Positions 7,325-12,883 of a DNA stretch of 16,305 nt are shown here, in pieces. The notes under the pieces were generated by a model. The model was not told where the DNA came from. It worked only from the letters and a program-made list of their open reading frames with translations, and searched no databases. The number at the start of each line of letters is the position of its first letter. The first letter of the stretch is position 1. Source of the stretch: an uncultured Opitutales bacterium (GTDB lineage Bacteria; Verrucomicrobiota; Verrucomicrobiia; Opitutales; Intestinicryptomonadaceae); NCBI GenBank assembly GCA_900545715.1, contig URAJ01000046.1:1-16305 (forward strand), written 5' to 3'. The position numbers and the translations under genes were made by a program.

Positions 7325-7591
7325 ATGAAAAAAATATCGATTATAGCATTGGTGGCGGCGGGATTATTTGCCCTGACTGCCTGTTGTCCGAATTGCCGCG
7401 GCAATGGTTGCCCGCGCAATAATGCTTGCTACCCTGCGGCTCAGGCATGCAACTGTCCAGTTGCTGCGCAAAACTGCCCAAAGAACTGCCCTGCGGTAAA
7501 GTGCCCGGCGAAATGCCCGGTTAAACAGCAGAATTGCCCTGCGGCAAAATGCCCTGTTCAGCAGCAGAACTGCCCGGCAGCTACTAAATAA
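7325..7591 (+). CDS. Small cysteine-rich repeat lipoprotein
   Basis: 88 aa. The first 19 residues are a lipoprotein signal (MKKISIIALVAAGLFALTA) with lipobox LTAC, so C20 should be lipidated and the mature protein anchored in a membrane. The mature chain has 14 Cys, at 20, 21, 24, 29, 35, 42, 44, 51, 55, 60, 64, 71, 76 and 83, almost all followed by Pro. The second half is an imperfect repeat of QQNCPAAKCPV type. There is no globular core and almost no acidic residue. This suggests metal binding, disulfide cross-linking or a structural role; none can be chosen from sequence. No Shine-Dalgarno is present, only an A-rich stretch before ATG. It is flanked by its own leader and terminator. Despite its length it is a convincing gene because of the lipobox and the tidy transcription unit. 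Confidence 0.85.
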   Translation: MKKISIIALVAAGLFALTACCPNCRGNGCPRNNACYPAAQACNCPVAAQNCPKNCPAVKCPAKCPVKQQNCPAAKCPVQQQNCPAATK

Positions 7592-7594
7592 CTT

Positions 7595-7623
7595 AAAAAA
7601 AGCCTCGAAAGAGGCTTTTTTTT
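7595..7623 (+). terminator. Intrinsic terminator of the lipoprotein gene
   Basis: AGCCTC/GAGGCT stem with a GAAA tetraloop (7607-7610), extended by A/T pairs and closing in eight T (7616-7623). It begins 4 nt after the stop codon. Confidence 0.95.
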
Positions 7624-7709
7624 GTATCGCATAATTCAGGGATGACGTATTATGCAGGGCTTATATTTTTGATTTAATATTCAATAACAAGAGAGCTTTC
7701 CATTTTAGG

Positions 7710-7742
7710 TATGCGGCAACTGAAATCTTTCTTTGCCGCATA
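7710..7742 (-). terminator. Hairpin between convergent genes, possible 3' end of the GH30 transcript
   Basis: A perfect 10-bp inverted repeat, TATGCGGCAA (7710-7719) and TTGCCGCATA (7733-7742), with a 13-nt loop, 48 nt beyond the GH30 stop codon. No T-tract follows on the minus strand and only a TCTTTTAT stretch on plus, so it is not a classical intrinsic terminator. It may protect the 3' end or be a protein-binding site. Confidence 0.4.
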
Positions 7743-7790
7743 TCTTTTATACGAGTCTAAAAGTTGGTGTGCAGAAAGATAATTTGATTT

Positions 7791-9377
7791 TTATTTCACA
7801 TTCCACACAGCCGTTGTAATGGATCTCGGCGCGAGCTTTATGGAATCTGAATCAAAATCTATTTTTGCGAGGTCGCTGCGTTCATCTGTCTTATACAACC
7901 CTGCGAGTTCGGCATTGCCGTCGCAATTTATAGAAATTTCAGCATTCTGCGCTTCGTGCGTCATATTTATAAAAACTGCGACAATTTTATCTCCGTCGGG
8001 CGAGACGTAGGCGCTCGCCATTACTCCGTCCATATTGTCCGCCCCCGCAATTTCCACTCTGTCGTACCCAGGCCTTATGAAGAAGGAGTAGTTGCCAAGC
8101 GCCCAGAGCAGTTTTGTGGGGCGCATATCGCGGCCTTTTCTTGCGTCTTCGACAAATCCCTGCGCGTCTATGAGGGCGCAAATGCCGTCGCGGATTTCGC
8201 TAGCAACCCAATAACTCCAGCTGTGCGCCTGCCCGTAAACCAAGTCTGAATATATGATTTTTGCCATGTGCAGGGCGGTTTGCATATCGTTATAAGTATT
8301 GCTCTTCCAATCCATGGTGAACCCATCGAGTTTTTTTGGGTTTGCGTAAAAACCGAGCATGCACCATTCGGTTTGATGAAATTCCACCCCGTATTTTTCG
8401 GCTTCCGCTGCGGCCTTTTTCCGGACGTCCCTCATCTGGGAGTTCCTTAAATGAGTGTGGTAGCTATGCGCGCCAATCTGCCGTGCGAGAGTTTTTAGGT
8501 TGCCGATATAGTCTTTGCTCGCGGGGTTGAAAAACGCGTATAACTGGTTGTAGGCCATGTCTTCGCGCTTGTTGGGATTGCCTTCCGCCACTCTGTCGTA
8601 CCCGTATATATTTTGAATGGAATCCGCCTCCGAAAGAAATATCTTTGTGGCAAGCCCGCGTTTTGTTAAAGATTTATCTAGCTCAACTGCCAATTTTTTT
8701 ATTTCCGGATTCAGCCACGGCGTGCCTTCTTGCATGTCGGTGGTCCATTTCCACGATGGCTCGTTTACGGGGCTAATGTATTTTATTCCGTAGCCGTCGT
8801 CTGAAAGCCTCTTTGCTATTTCTGCCAGATATTCAGCAAAGTCGTCGTAGCAGTCGTCTTTAAGATTTGAGCGAAAATCCGATTCTGTCTTGTGGTAGCT
8901 GCCATTTTTAGTCATGCCGATTGGCGGGGTATTGGAAAACAGCAAAAAATCTTCACAGCCGTATTCCTTTGCCTTTTTCATAAAATATCTTAGACCCTCG
9001 CAGCGCGACATATCTATCTCTCCGCTCTTGGGGTCGATAAAACAGCGCGCGCCCCTCCATTGAAATTTAATCGGCGATTTGTCTCCTTCCAGGGAACCTC
9101 CGCCCAAGTTTACGCGCCATAGCGACAAGCCTATTCCTTCCGGATTGCCAGACTCGTCGAATTTTTGCGAAAAGAGAAGTTTTGCGGCTTTTTCCTTTAA
9201 AAAGTCCTCCCAGTAGTCTCCAACATATTGTGTGCTCCATGCGTCGCTTGCCCCGAAATATTCGATTTTTTGAAATTTTTTCTGGGGGTTAATAGTAGCA
9301 TTAACGGTGTCGGAAAAGGCGTCGGCGCAAGTTGCCAAAACAATTGCGGACAGTATTGTTGAATAAAAAAGTTTCAT
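7791..9377 (-). CDS. Secreted GH30-family glycoside hydrolase
   Basis: 528 aa from ATG 9377. That start places a clean signal peptide at the N terminus (MKLFYSTILSAIVLATCADA, 1-20); an in-frame TTG at 9434 would bury it. The (beta/alpha)8 glycosidase signature of GH30 is visible: YFGASDAWSTQYVGD near the N terminus, SLWRVNLGGGS, SNTPPIGMTKNG, acid/base E206 in SPVNEPSWKW, and nucleophile E337 in HQTEWC. A C-terminal beta-sandwich typical of GH30 follows (about 430-528). The family includes beta-xylanases, beta-1,6-galactanases, beta-1,6-glucanases and glucosylceramidases. The subfamily cannot be fixed by eye, so the substrate is open; dietary or host glycans would be reasonable. It is monocistronic, with two inverted repeats upstream and no clear Shine-Dalgarno. 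Confidence 0.9.
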   Translation of the reverse strand: MKLFYSTILSAIVLATCADAFSDTVNATINPQKKFQKIEYFGASDAWSTQYVGDYWEDFLKEKAAKLLFSQKFDESGNPEGIGLSLWRVNLGGGSLEGDKSPIKFQWRGARCFIDPKSGEIDMSRCEGLRYFMKKAKEYGCEDFLLFSNTPPIGMTKNGSYHKTESDFRSNLKDDCYDDFAEYLAEIAKRLSDDGYGIKYISPVNEPSWKWTTDMQEGTPWLNPEIKKLAVELDKSLTKRGLATKIFLSEADSIQNIYGYDRVAEGNPNKREDMAYNQLYAFFNPASKDYIGNLKTLARQIGAHSYHTHLRNSQMRDVRKKAAAEAEKYGVEFHQTEWCMLGFYANPKKLDGFTMDWKSNTYNDMQTALHMAKIIYSDLVYGQAHSWSYWVASEIRDGICALIDAQGFVEDARKGRDMRPTKLLWALGNYSFFIRPGYDRVEIAGADNMDGVMASAYVSPDGDKIVAVFINMTHEAQNAEISINCDGNAELAGLYKTDERSDLAKIDFDSDSIKLAPRSITTAVWNVK

Positions 9378-9428
9378 TTTATGCATGCTAAAGGTTTTAC
9401 TTATGAAAAATATTTTTCCCTTTATACT

Positions 9429-9454
9429 GCGCAATATTTTTTTGCAGATTGCGC
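9429..9454 (-). promoter_or_regulatory. Inverted repeat upstream of the GH30 gene, candidate operator
   Basis: GCGCAAT (9429-9435) and ATTGCGC (9448-9454) form a perfect 7-bp inverted repeat with a 12-nt spacer. On the minus strand a -10-like TATAAA (9426-9421) follows directly, so the repeat covers the -35 region, where a repressor or activator would bind. The -35 itself is poor. The leader to ATG 9377 would be about 35 nt. Confidence 0.35.
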
Positions 9455-9508
9455 CTGAAAGCAGGGAAGCCTATGGGATTTTTAAAATTTTTTGGTGTGC
9501 GCGCGCGC

Positions 9509-9532
9509 CAATTTCTCGGGTATGCGAAATTG
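9509..9532. repeat. Second inverted repeat upstream of the GH30 gene
   Basis: CAATTTC (9509-9515) and GAAATTG (9526-9532), a perfect 7-bp inverted repeat with a 10-nt spacer, lie about 130 bp upstream of the GH30 start. They abut a 14-nt alternating purine-pyrimidine tract (9495-9508). The role is unknown. Confidence 0.35.
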
Positions 9533-9556
9533 ATGAGAATTTTTGACGACGCGCGC

Positions 9557-9590
9557 AAAAAAAAACGCCGCAATGCGCGGCGTTTTTTTT
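9557..9590 (-). terminator. Intrinsic terminator of the ferritin gene
   Basis: CGCCGC/GCGGCG stem (9566-9571 with 9577-9582), 5-nt loop, flanked by nine A on one side and eight T on the other, so it can act in both directions. On the minus strand it begins 19 nt after the ferritin stop codon. Confidence 0.93.
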
Positions 9591-9609
9591 ACATTTAGAA
9601 ACAGTTTTT

Positions 9610-10107
9610 TTATTCAGCCCTGTTGCCGGCCCATTTGTCAACACCTATTAGCAGATTCTTGTCGTCGCCTGCATATTCAAGGGCGCGTACAAACTTGAAG
9701 GTGTTGTTTTCTTCCTCAACTTGCTCCTTTAAGAATTCTGAAAGGAAATCGACGGTGACTCTGTCTTTGTCTTCTTCGGCGGCGTCGCAGATTTTTTCAA
9801 TCTGGGCCGTCACTTTTTGCTCGTGCTCATAAGCGGCTTTAAAACCGTCGAGGGGGGAGGCAAAGACGTCGGTTTCGGGCTTTTGAACTGAAGAAGTCTT
9901 AAACTGGACCCTGCGCTCGATTAGGTATTCGTAGATTTTTTCAGCGTGGCCTATTTCCTCGCGCGCCTGGATTTGCATCCATTTGGCGACGCCCTGATAG
10001 GGGGTGAGCCTCATGCAGGCGCTGATTGCAAAGTACAAGTGGGCAGCGTATAATTCGTTATAGAATTGCTCGTTTAGGAGATCTGAAACCTTTTTTGTCA
10101 TTTTCAT
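9610..10107 (-). CDS. ftnA: Bacterial non-heme ferritin (FtnA type)
   Basis: 165 aa, the normal length of a 24-mer ferritin subunit that oxidises Fe2+ and stores iron as a ferric core in the cytosol. Ferroxidase residues are visible: E18 (NELYA), E51 and H54 (EEIGHAEK), E96 (EHEQ), and Q129/E132 (KEQVEEEN). There is no heme-binding Met of the bacterioferritin type. The start at 10107 is supported by AAGGA about 6 nt upstream. It is transcribed divergently from the DUF362/flavodoxin operon and shares the 215-bp intergenic region with it. It is followed by a strong terminator and is therefore a single-gene unit. Confidence 0.96.
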   Translation of the reverse strand: MKMTKKVSDLLNEQFYNELYAAHLYFAISACMRLTPYQGVAKWMQIQAREEIGHAEKIYEYLIERRVQFKTSSVQKPETDVFASPLDGFKAAYEHEQKVTAQIEKICDAAEEDKDRVTVDFLSEFLKEQVEEENNTFKFVRALEYAGDDKNLLIGVDKWAGNRAE

Positions 10108-10175
10108 ATTTTTTCCTTTTTATGAGAAATAGTAATTTTAATTGAGTTTTTTTAATGATGTATTCCGCCGAGATA

Positions 10176-10197
10176 TGTCAAGCAAAGATTATTCTCA
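10176..10197 (-). promoter_or_regulatory. Candidate ferritin promoter -35 with Fur-like sequence
   Basis: On the minus strand TTGACA (10181-10176) is a perfect -35, but no good -10 is found 16-18 nt downstream. Just upstream, 10197-10183 reads TGAGAATAATCTTTG, roughly 10 of 15 to a 7-1-7 Fur box. AT-rich DNA produces such matches by chance, so the Fur assignment is weak. Confidence 0.28.
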
Positions 10198-10230
10198 TTT
10201 GACAAATACAGTATGAAAAATTGCCCGCAA

Positions 10231-10297
10231 TATGGCGGGAATAGGCAGATTTTTGAAAGTAATATGTATTTACTTACACGCGGCGCGGTAGTAAAAT
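10231..10297 (+). promoter_or_regulatory. Promoter with shared upstream element (copy B)
   Basis: Positions 10238-10259 are identical over 22 bp to 2848-2869, and the block 10231-10273 aligns to 2841-2883 without gaps, ending in TATTTAC. It is followed by TTTACT (10269-10274) as a -35 and TAAAAT (10292-10297) as a -10, with a 17-nt spacer. The core promoter elements sit at nearly the same distance from the element as in copy A (1 nt shift), while the intervening sequence differs. That pattern points to conservation of a protein-binding site. Confidence 0.65.
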
Positions 10298-10322
10298 GCA
10301 TGTACAAAAAGAAAGGTTTGCG

Positions 10323-11300
10323 ATGAATAGAAAAGAATTCATAAAAATCGCCGCCGCCGCTGCGGTTTCCGCGCCGCTTAGGGGGTTCGGGAAAAGTGCC
10401 GGGGCCAAGCGCCCAAAAGTTTACTTTACAAGCGACATATCTCCCGAAGGTCTGCTTGCCGCGTACAGGGCGCTCGGATTCAGCGCCAAGGGCAAAGTTG
10501 GCGTAAAAATACATTCAGGCGAACCCGGAGGGCACAATTTCCTCCAGCCCGATTTTATAAAGCCTGTTGTCGATTATCTCCACGGGACACTCGTCGAGTG
10601 CAATACGGCTTACGAGGGGCGCAGAAACACTACGGAAAAACATTTAAAGGCGATAGAGGAACACGGCTTTACAAAAATCGCTCCGGTTGACATAATGGAT
10701 AGCGAAGGCGAGCTTGTGTTGGAAATACCGGACGGACTTCAAATAAAAAAGAATTTTGTGGGCTCTCACTTGAAAAATTATGATTCGCTTGTTGTGCTCT
10801 CGCACTTTAAGGGTCACCAGATGGGAGGTTTCGGCGGGGCGCTTAAAAATATTTCGATAGGCATAGCCTCATCCCACGGAAAGGCGTACATTCACGGCGC
10901 GGGAGACCCAAGCAGGCTTTGGGATTGCGAGCAAAATAAATTTCTCGAATCCATGGCAGACGCGTGCAAGTCGATTGTTGAATATAGAAAAGGCGCTATT
11001 GCCTATGTGAATGTAATGAAAAATCTGTCCATCGACTGCGACTGCAACAACCACCCGGCGGCTCCGGAAATGGCGGACATTGGAATCCTCGCCTCTCTTG
11101 ACCCCGTCGCACTCGACTCCGCCTGCGTTGACTTAATTTACGCTTCAAAAGACAAGGGAAAGGCGTCGCTAATAAAAAGAATGGAATCCCTAAACGCGGT
11201 CCACATACTTGAATCCGCCGAAAAACTCGGGGTAGGCGCGCGCAAGTACGCGCTTGTTGACCTTGGCGGTAAGGCCCTTAATCTGGAGGAAATCGCATGA
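10323..11300 (+). CDS. DUF362-family protein with Tat-like leader
   Basis: 325 aa. The start at 10323 is supported by GAAAGG 6 nt upstream. The leader MNRKEFIKIAAAAAVSAP has an R-K-x-F-I-K core before a short Ala-rich hydrophobic stretch. This resembles a twin-arginine signal with RK in place of RR, so Tat export is likely but not certain. The body is DUF362: SHFKGHQMGGFGGALKNIS (160-178) and DCDCNNHPAAPEMADIGILASLDPVALDSACVDL (238-271). Many DUF362 proteins carry a ferredoxin domain; this one has none, though C239 and C241 lie in the conserved DCDC patch. The biochemical role is unknown; association with redox or flavin proteins is common. It is the first gene of an operon, overlapping the flavodoxin start by 4 nt (ATGA), and is controlled from the shared-element promoter. 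Confidence 0.88.
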   Translation: MNRKEFIKIAAAAAVSAPLRGFGKSAGAKRPKVYFTSDISPEGLLAAYRALGFSAKGKVGVKIHSGEPGGHNFLQPDFIKPVVDYLHGTLVECNTAYEGRRNTTEKHLKAIEEHGFTKIAPVDIMDSEGELVLEIPDGLQIKKNFVGSHLKNYDSLVVLSHFKGHQMGGFGGALKNISIGIASSHGKAYIHGAGDPSRLWDCEQNKFLESMADACKSIVEYRKGAIAYVNVMKNLSIDCDCNNHPAAPEMADIGILASLDPVALDSACVDLIYASKDKGKASLIKRMESLNAVHILESAEKLGVGARKYALVDLGGKALNLEEIA

Positions 11301-11848
11301 AAAGAAAAGACTTTTTAAAGGCATTTTTGCCCTTTGCAGCAATGACTGCGTTTGCAGGGCCAGCCAGCGGGAAGAAAGCTGCCGTCGTCTATTATTCGTG
11401 GAGCGGCAATACGCGGGAGTTTGCGCGGAAAATTGCGGAGGCTCTCGGAGTGGAGGCATTCGAGCTCGAGCCGAAGACTCCGTACACAAGAAATTATGGG
11501 GCGGTTGTCGAGCAGGCAAAGCGCGAGCTTAACGCAATGTACAAGCCACCGCTAAAAAAAATGCCCGATATATCGGACTGCGGCATATTGTTTTTGGGGA
11601 CGCCCAACTGGTGGGGGACTATGTCGTCGCCAGTGCGCACTTTTGTTTCCGAGTCGGACTTATCTGGCAAAATAATCGCGCCTTTTATTACCCACAAGGG
11701 CAGCCGATGGGGAAACTATCTTGCCGACCTAAAAAAAATGGCTCCGCGCGCAAAGCTCGCCCAAGGCATGGAATTGTGGAGCGACTCCCCAAAGGAGAAG
11801 TCCGCCACTGCAAAAATCTCAGAATGGGCGAAAAAGACCGCAATCTAA
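11297..11848 (+). CDS. Flavodoxin-family protein with Tat-like leader
   Basis: 183 aa FMN-binding electron carrier of the flavodoxin type. Start ATG 11297 overlaps the previous stop (ATGA) and has GGAGGA 6 nt upstream. The leader MKRKDFLKAFLPFAAMTAFA has the same R-K-(acidic)-F-(I/L)-K core as the DUF362 protein. The flavodoxin fold begins at residue 28: AAVVYYSWSGNTREFA with the phosphate loop SWSGNT (34-39), and LGTPNWWGTMSSPVRTF (100-116) as the second FMN loop with stacking tryptophans. C-terminal THKGSRWG follows (132-139). Exported flavodoxins would need FMN outside or folding before Tat export, which suits a Tat signal. It probably passes electrons to or from the DUF362 protein or other exported partners. 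Confidence 0.9.
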   Translation: MKRKDFLKAFLPFAAMTAFAGPASGKKAAVVYYSWSGNTREFARKIAEALGVEAFELEPKTPYTRNYGAVVEQAKRELNAMYKPPLKKMPDISDCGILFLGTPNWWGTMSSPVRTFVSESDLSGKIIAPFITHKGSRWGNYLADLKKMAPRAKLAQGMELWSDSPKEKSATAKISEWAKKTAI

Positions 11849-11872
11849 GCTATCAATTTAATTTAACGAAAA

Positions 11873-12409
11873 ATGAAAAAAGTTCTTATAATATCGTCAA
11901 GCCCGCGCCGCCGCGGAAATTCGGACACGTTGTGCGACGAGTTTAAAAAAGGCGCGGAGGAATCGGGTAATACCGTTGAAAAATTATTTTTGGCGGATAA
12001 GAAAGTCAGATATTGCAAGGGTTGCGAGACGTGCAGCAGCCTCGGCAAACCTTGCCCGCAGAAAGACGACGCCGCGGAAATCATAGAAAAGATGATCCTC
12101 AGCGATGTCATAGTTTTGGCGACCCCCGCTTATTTCTACACTATGAGCGCGCAGTTGAAAACTCTCATAGACAGGTGCTGCGGGGATTACGAAAAAATTT
12201 CGGGCAAGCAGTTTTATTTTATAATAACCGCCGCCGACACCGACGAGAAAAACGTTGAAATGGTAGTATCATCGTTAAACGCCTTTCTTTACTGTCTCGA
12301 CGGAGCCGAGCTGAAAGGTGTCGTAATGGGCCTCGGCGTATGGCATGCCGGAGAAATAAAAGGCTCTGATGCCTTGAAGAAAGCGTACCTTGCGGGTAAA
12401 AATCTATAA
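11873..12409 (+). CDS. NADPH-dependent FMN reductase / iron-sulfur flavoprotein-like protein
   Basis: 178 aa flavodoxin-fold protein without a signal peptide, so cytosolic. MKKVLIISSSPRRRGNSDTL (1-20) is the FMN-phosphate loop of the NADPH-dependent FMN reductase family. CKGCETCSSLGKPC gives C48, C51, C54 and C61, a C-x2-C-x2-C-x6-C pattern close to the 4Fe-4S site of archaeal iron-sulfur flavoprotein (C-x2-C-x2-C-x5-C). ATPAYFYTMSAQLKTLIDRC (119-138 of the fold region) is the usual second loop. It starts 24 nt after the flavodoxin, with no Shine-Dalgarno, and is the last gene of the operon. Whether a cluster is bound cannot be said. It may supply reduced flavin or electrons from the cytosolic side. 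Confidence 0.88.
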   Translation: MKKVLIISSSPRRRGNSDTLCDEFKKGAEESGNTVEKLFLADKKVRYCKGCETCSSLGKPCPQKDDAAEIIEKMILSDVIVLATPAYFYTMSAQLKTLIDRCCGDYEKISGKQFYFIITAADTDEKNVEMVVSSLNAFLYCLDGAELKGVVMGLGVWHAGEIKGSDALKKAYLAGKNL

Positions 12410-12427
12410 TGGATGCTGGCGGTTTTC

Positions 12428-12477
12428 GGCGCTTGGCTTGCGTTAAAAAATTTTCCTACTTTTTTAACGCGAGCGCC
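12428..12477 (+). terminator. Terminator hairpin of the DUF362-flavodoxin operon
   Basis: GCGTTAAAAAA (12440-12450) pairs with TTTTTTAACGC (12460-12470) over 11 bp. An outer GGCGCT/AGCGCC stem (12428-12433 with 12472-12477) makes a longer bulged hairpin. A run of eight T follows at 12486-12493. It begins 18 nt after the last stop codon of the operon. Confidence 0.75.
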
Positions 12478-12623
12478 ACTATCGCTTTTTTTTGATTTTA
12501 CATTTAATTTTTTTGCGACTTAGCTTGGCATCTTTATGATAGCTGTAAGATTTTATGCTTTGCGCCTTATTATTTTGGGAAGATAAAAATTGCCCGGCGC
12601 GCGTGCGACTGAATATTGCTGTA

Positions 12624-12704
12624 AAATTTATGCGGCGCGCAAGCGGCTCCTCGGGGGGCTTTAATAAGAGTCTTGTGGATAGGTAAATTTATGCGGCGCG
12701 CAAG
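12624..12704. repeat. Pair of 20-bp direct repeats, 61 bp apart
   Basis: AAATTTATGCGGCGCGCAAG occurs exactly at 12624-12643 and 12685-12704. No third copy was seen in the window. The GC-rich core GCGGCGCGC is partly self-complementary. It may be a protein-binding site, a structured RNA element, or a local duplication. Confidence 0.6.
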
Positions 12705-12726
12705 AAATAATCTGTTTTTCCCACAC

Positions 12727-12755
12727 AAAAAAAAGTCCGAGTATCGGACTTTTTT
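12727..12755. terminator. Bidirectional intrinsic terminator
   Basis: AAGTCCGA/TCGGACTT stem (12733-12740 with 12744-12751) with a 3-nt loop, A-run on the left (12727-12734) and T-run on the right (12750-12755). It can end the putative transcript from 12540 on plus and the acidic-protein/lnt/secA operon on minus, whose last stop codon is at 12884. Confidence 0.88.
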
Positions 12756-12883
12756 GCGCCTCCGCTAAAAACATATGCGGAAGATAACTTTTGGGGCGTA
12801 GGGAAAGAAAAAATCTTTCTTTAAAATGCCTTTTTTCCGTTTTTATAGAATTTTGAAGCGCTCTATCGCAGGTATTTTCTGAA

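Larger units (their letters stand above)
12513..12755 (+). ncRNA. Candidate small RNA or repeat-bearing transcript (hypothetical)
   Basis: The 474-bp gap 12410-12883 has no supported protein gene. It contains TTGCGA (12513-12518), a 16-nt spacer and TATGAT (12535-12540), a good promoter match. A perfect terminator ends at 12755, predicting a transcript of about 210 nt. Inside are two copies of AAATTTATGCGGCGCGCAAG (12624-12643 and 12685-12704). Each copy contains an ATG opening a tiny frame (MRRA...; 18 and 25 codons), the second running through the terminator, so coding is unlikely. No match to 6S RNA, tmRNA, RNase P RNA or SRP RNA was recognised. Confidence 0.3.

Noticed and set aside
9378..9434. 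N-terminal extension of the GH30 protein from a TTG at 9434
   Set aside because: It would place 19 residues before a clean signal peptide and overlap the presumed promoter; ATG 9377 is the better start.
12630..12768. Two tiny frames beginning MRRA at the 20-bp repeats
   Set aside because: The common start comes from the repeat itself, there is no good ribosome site, and the second frame reads through an intrinsic terminator.
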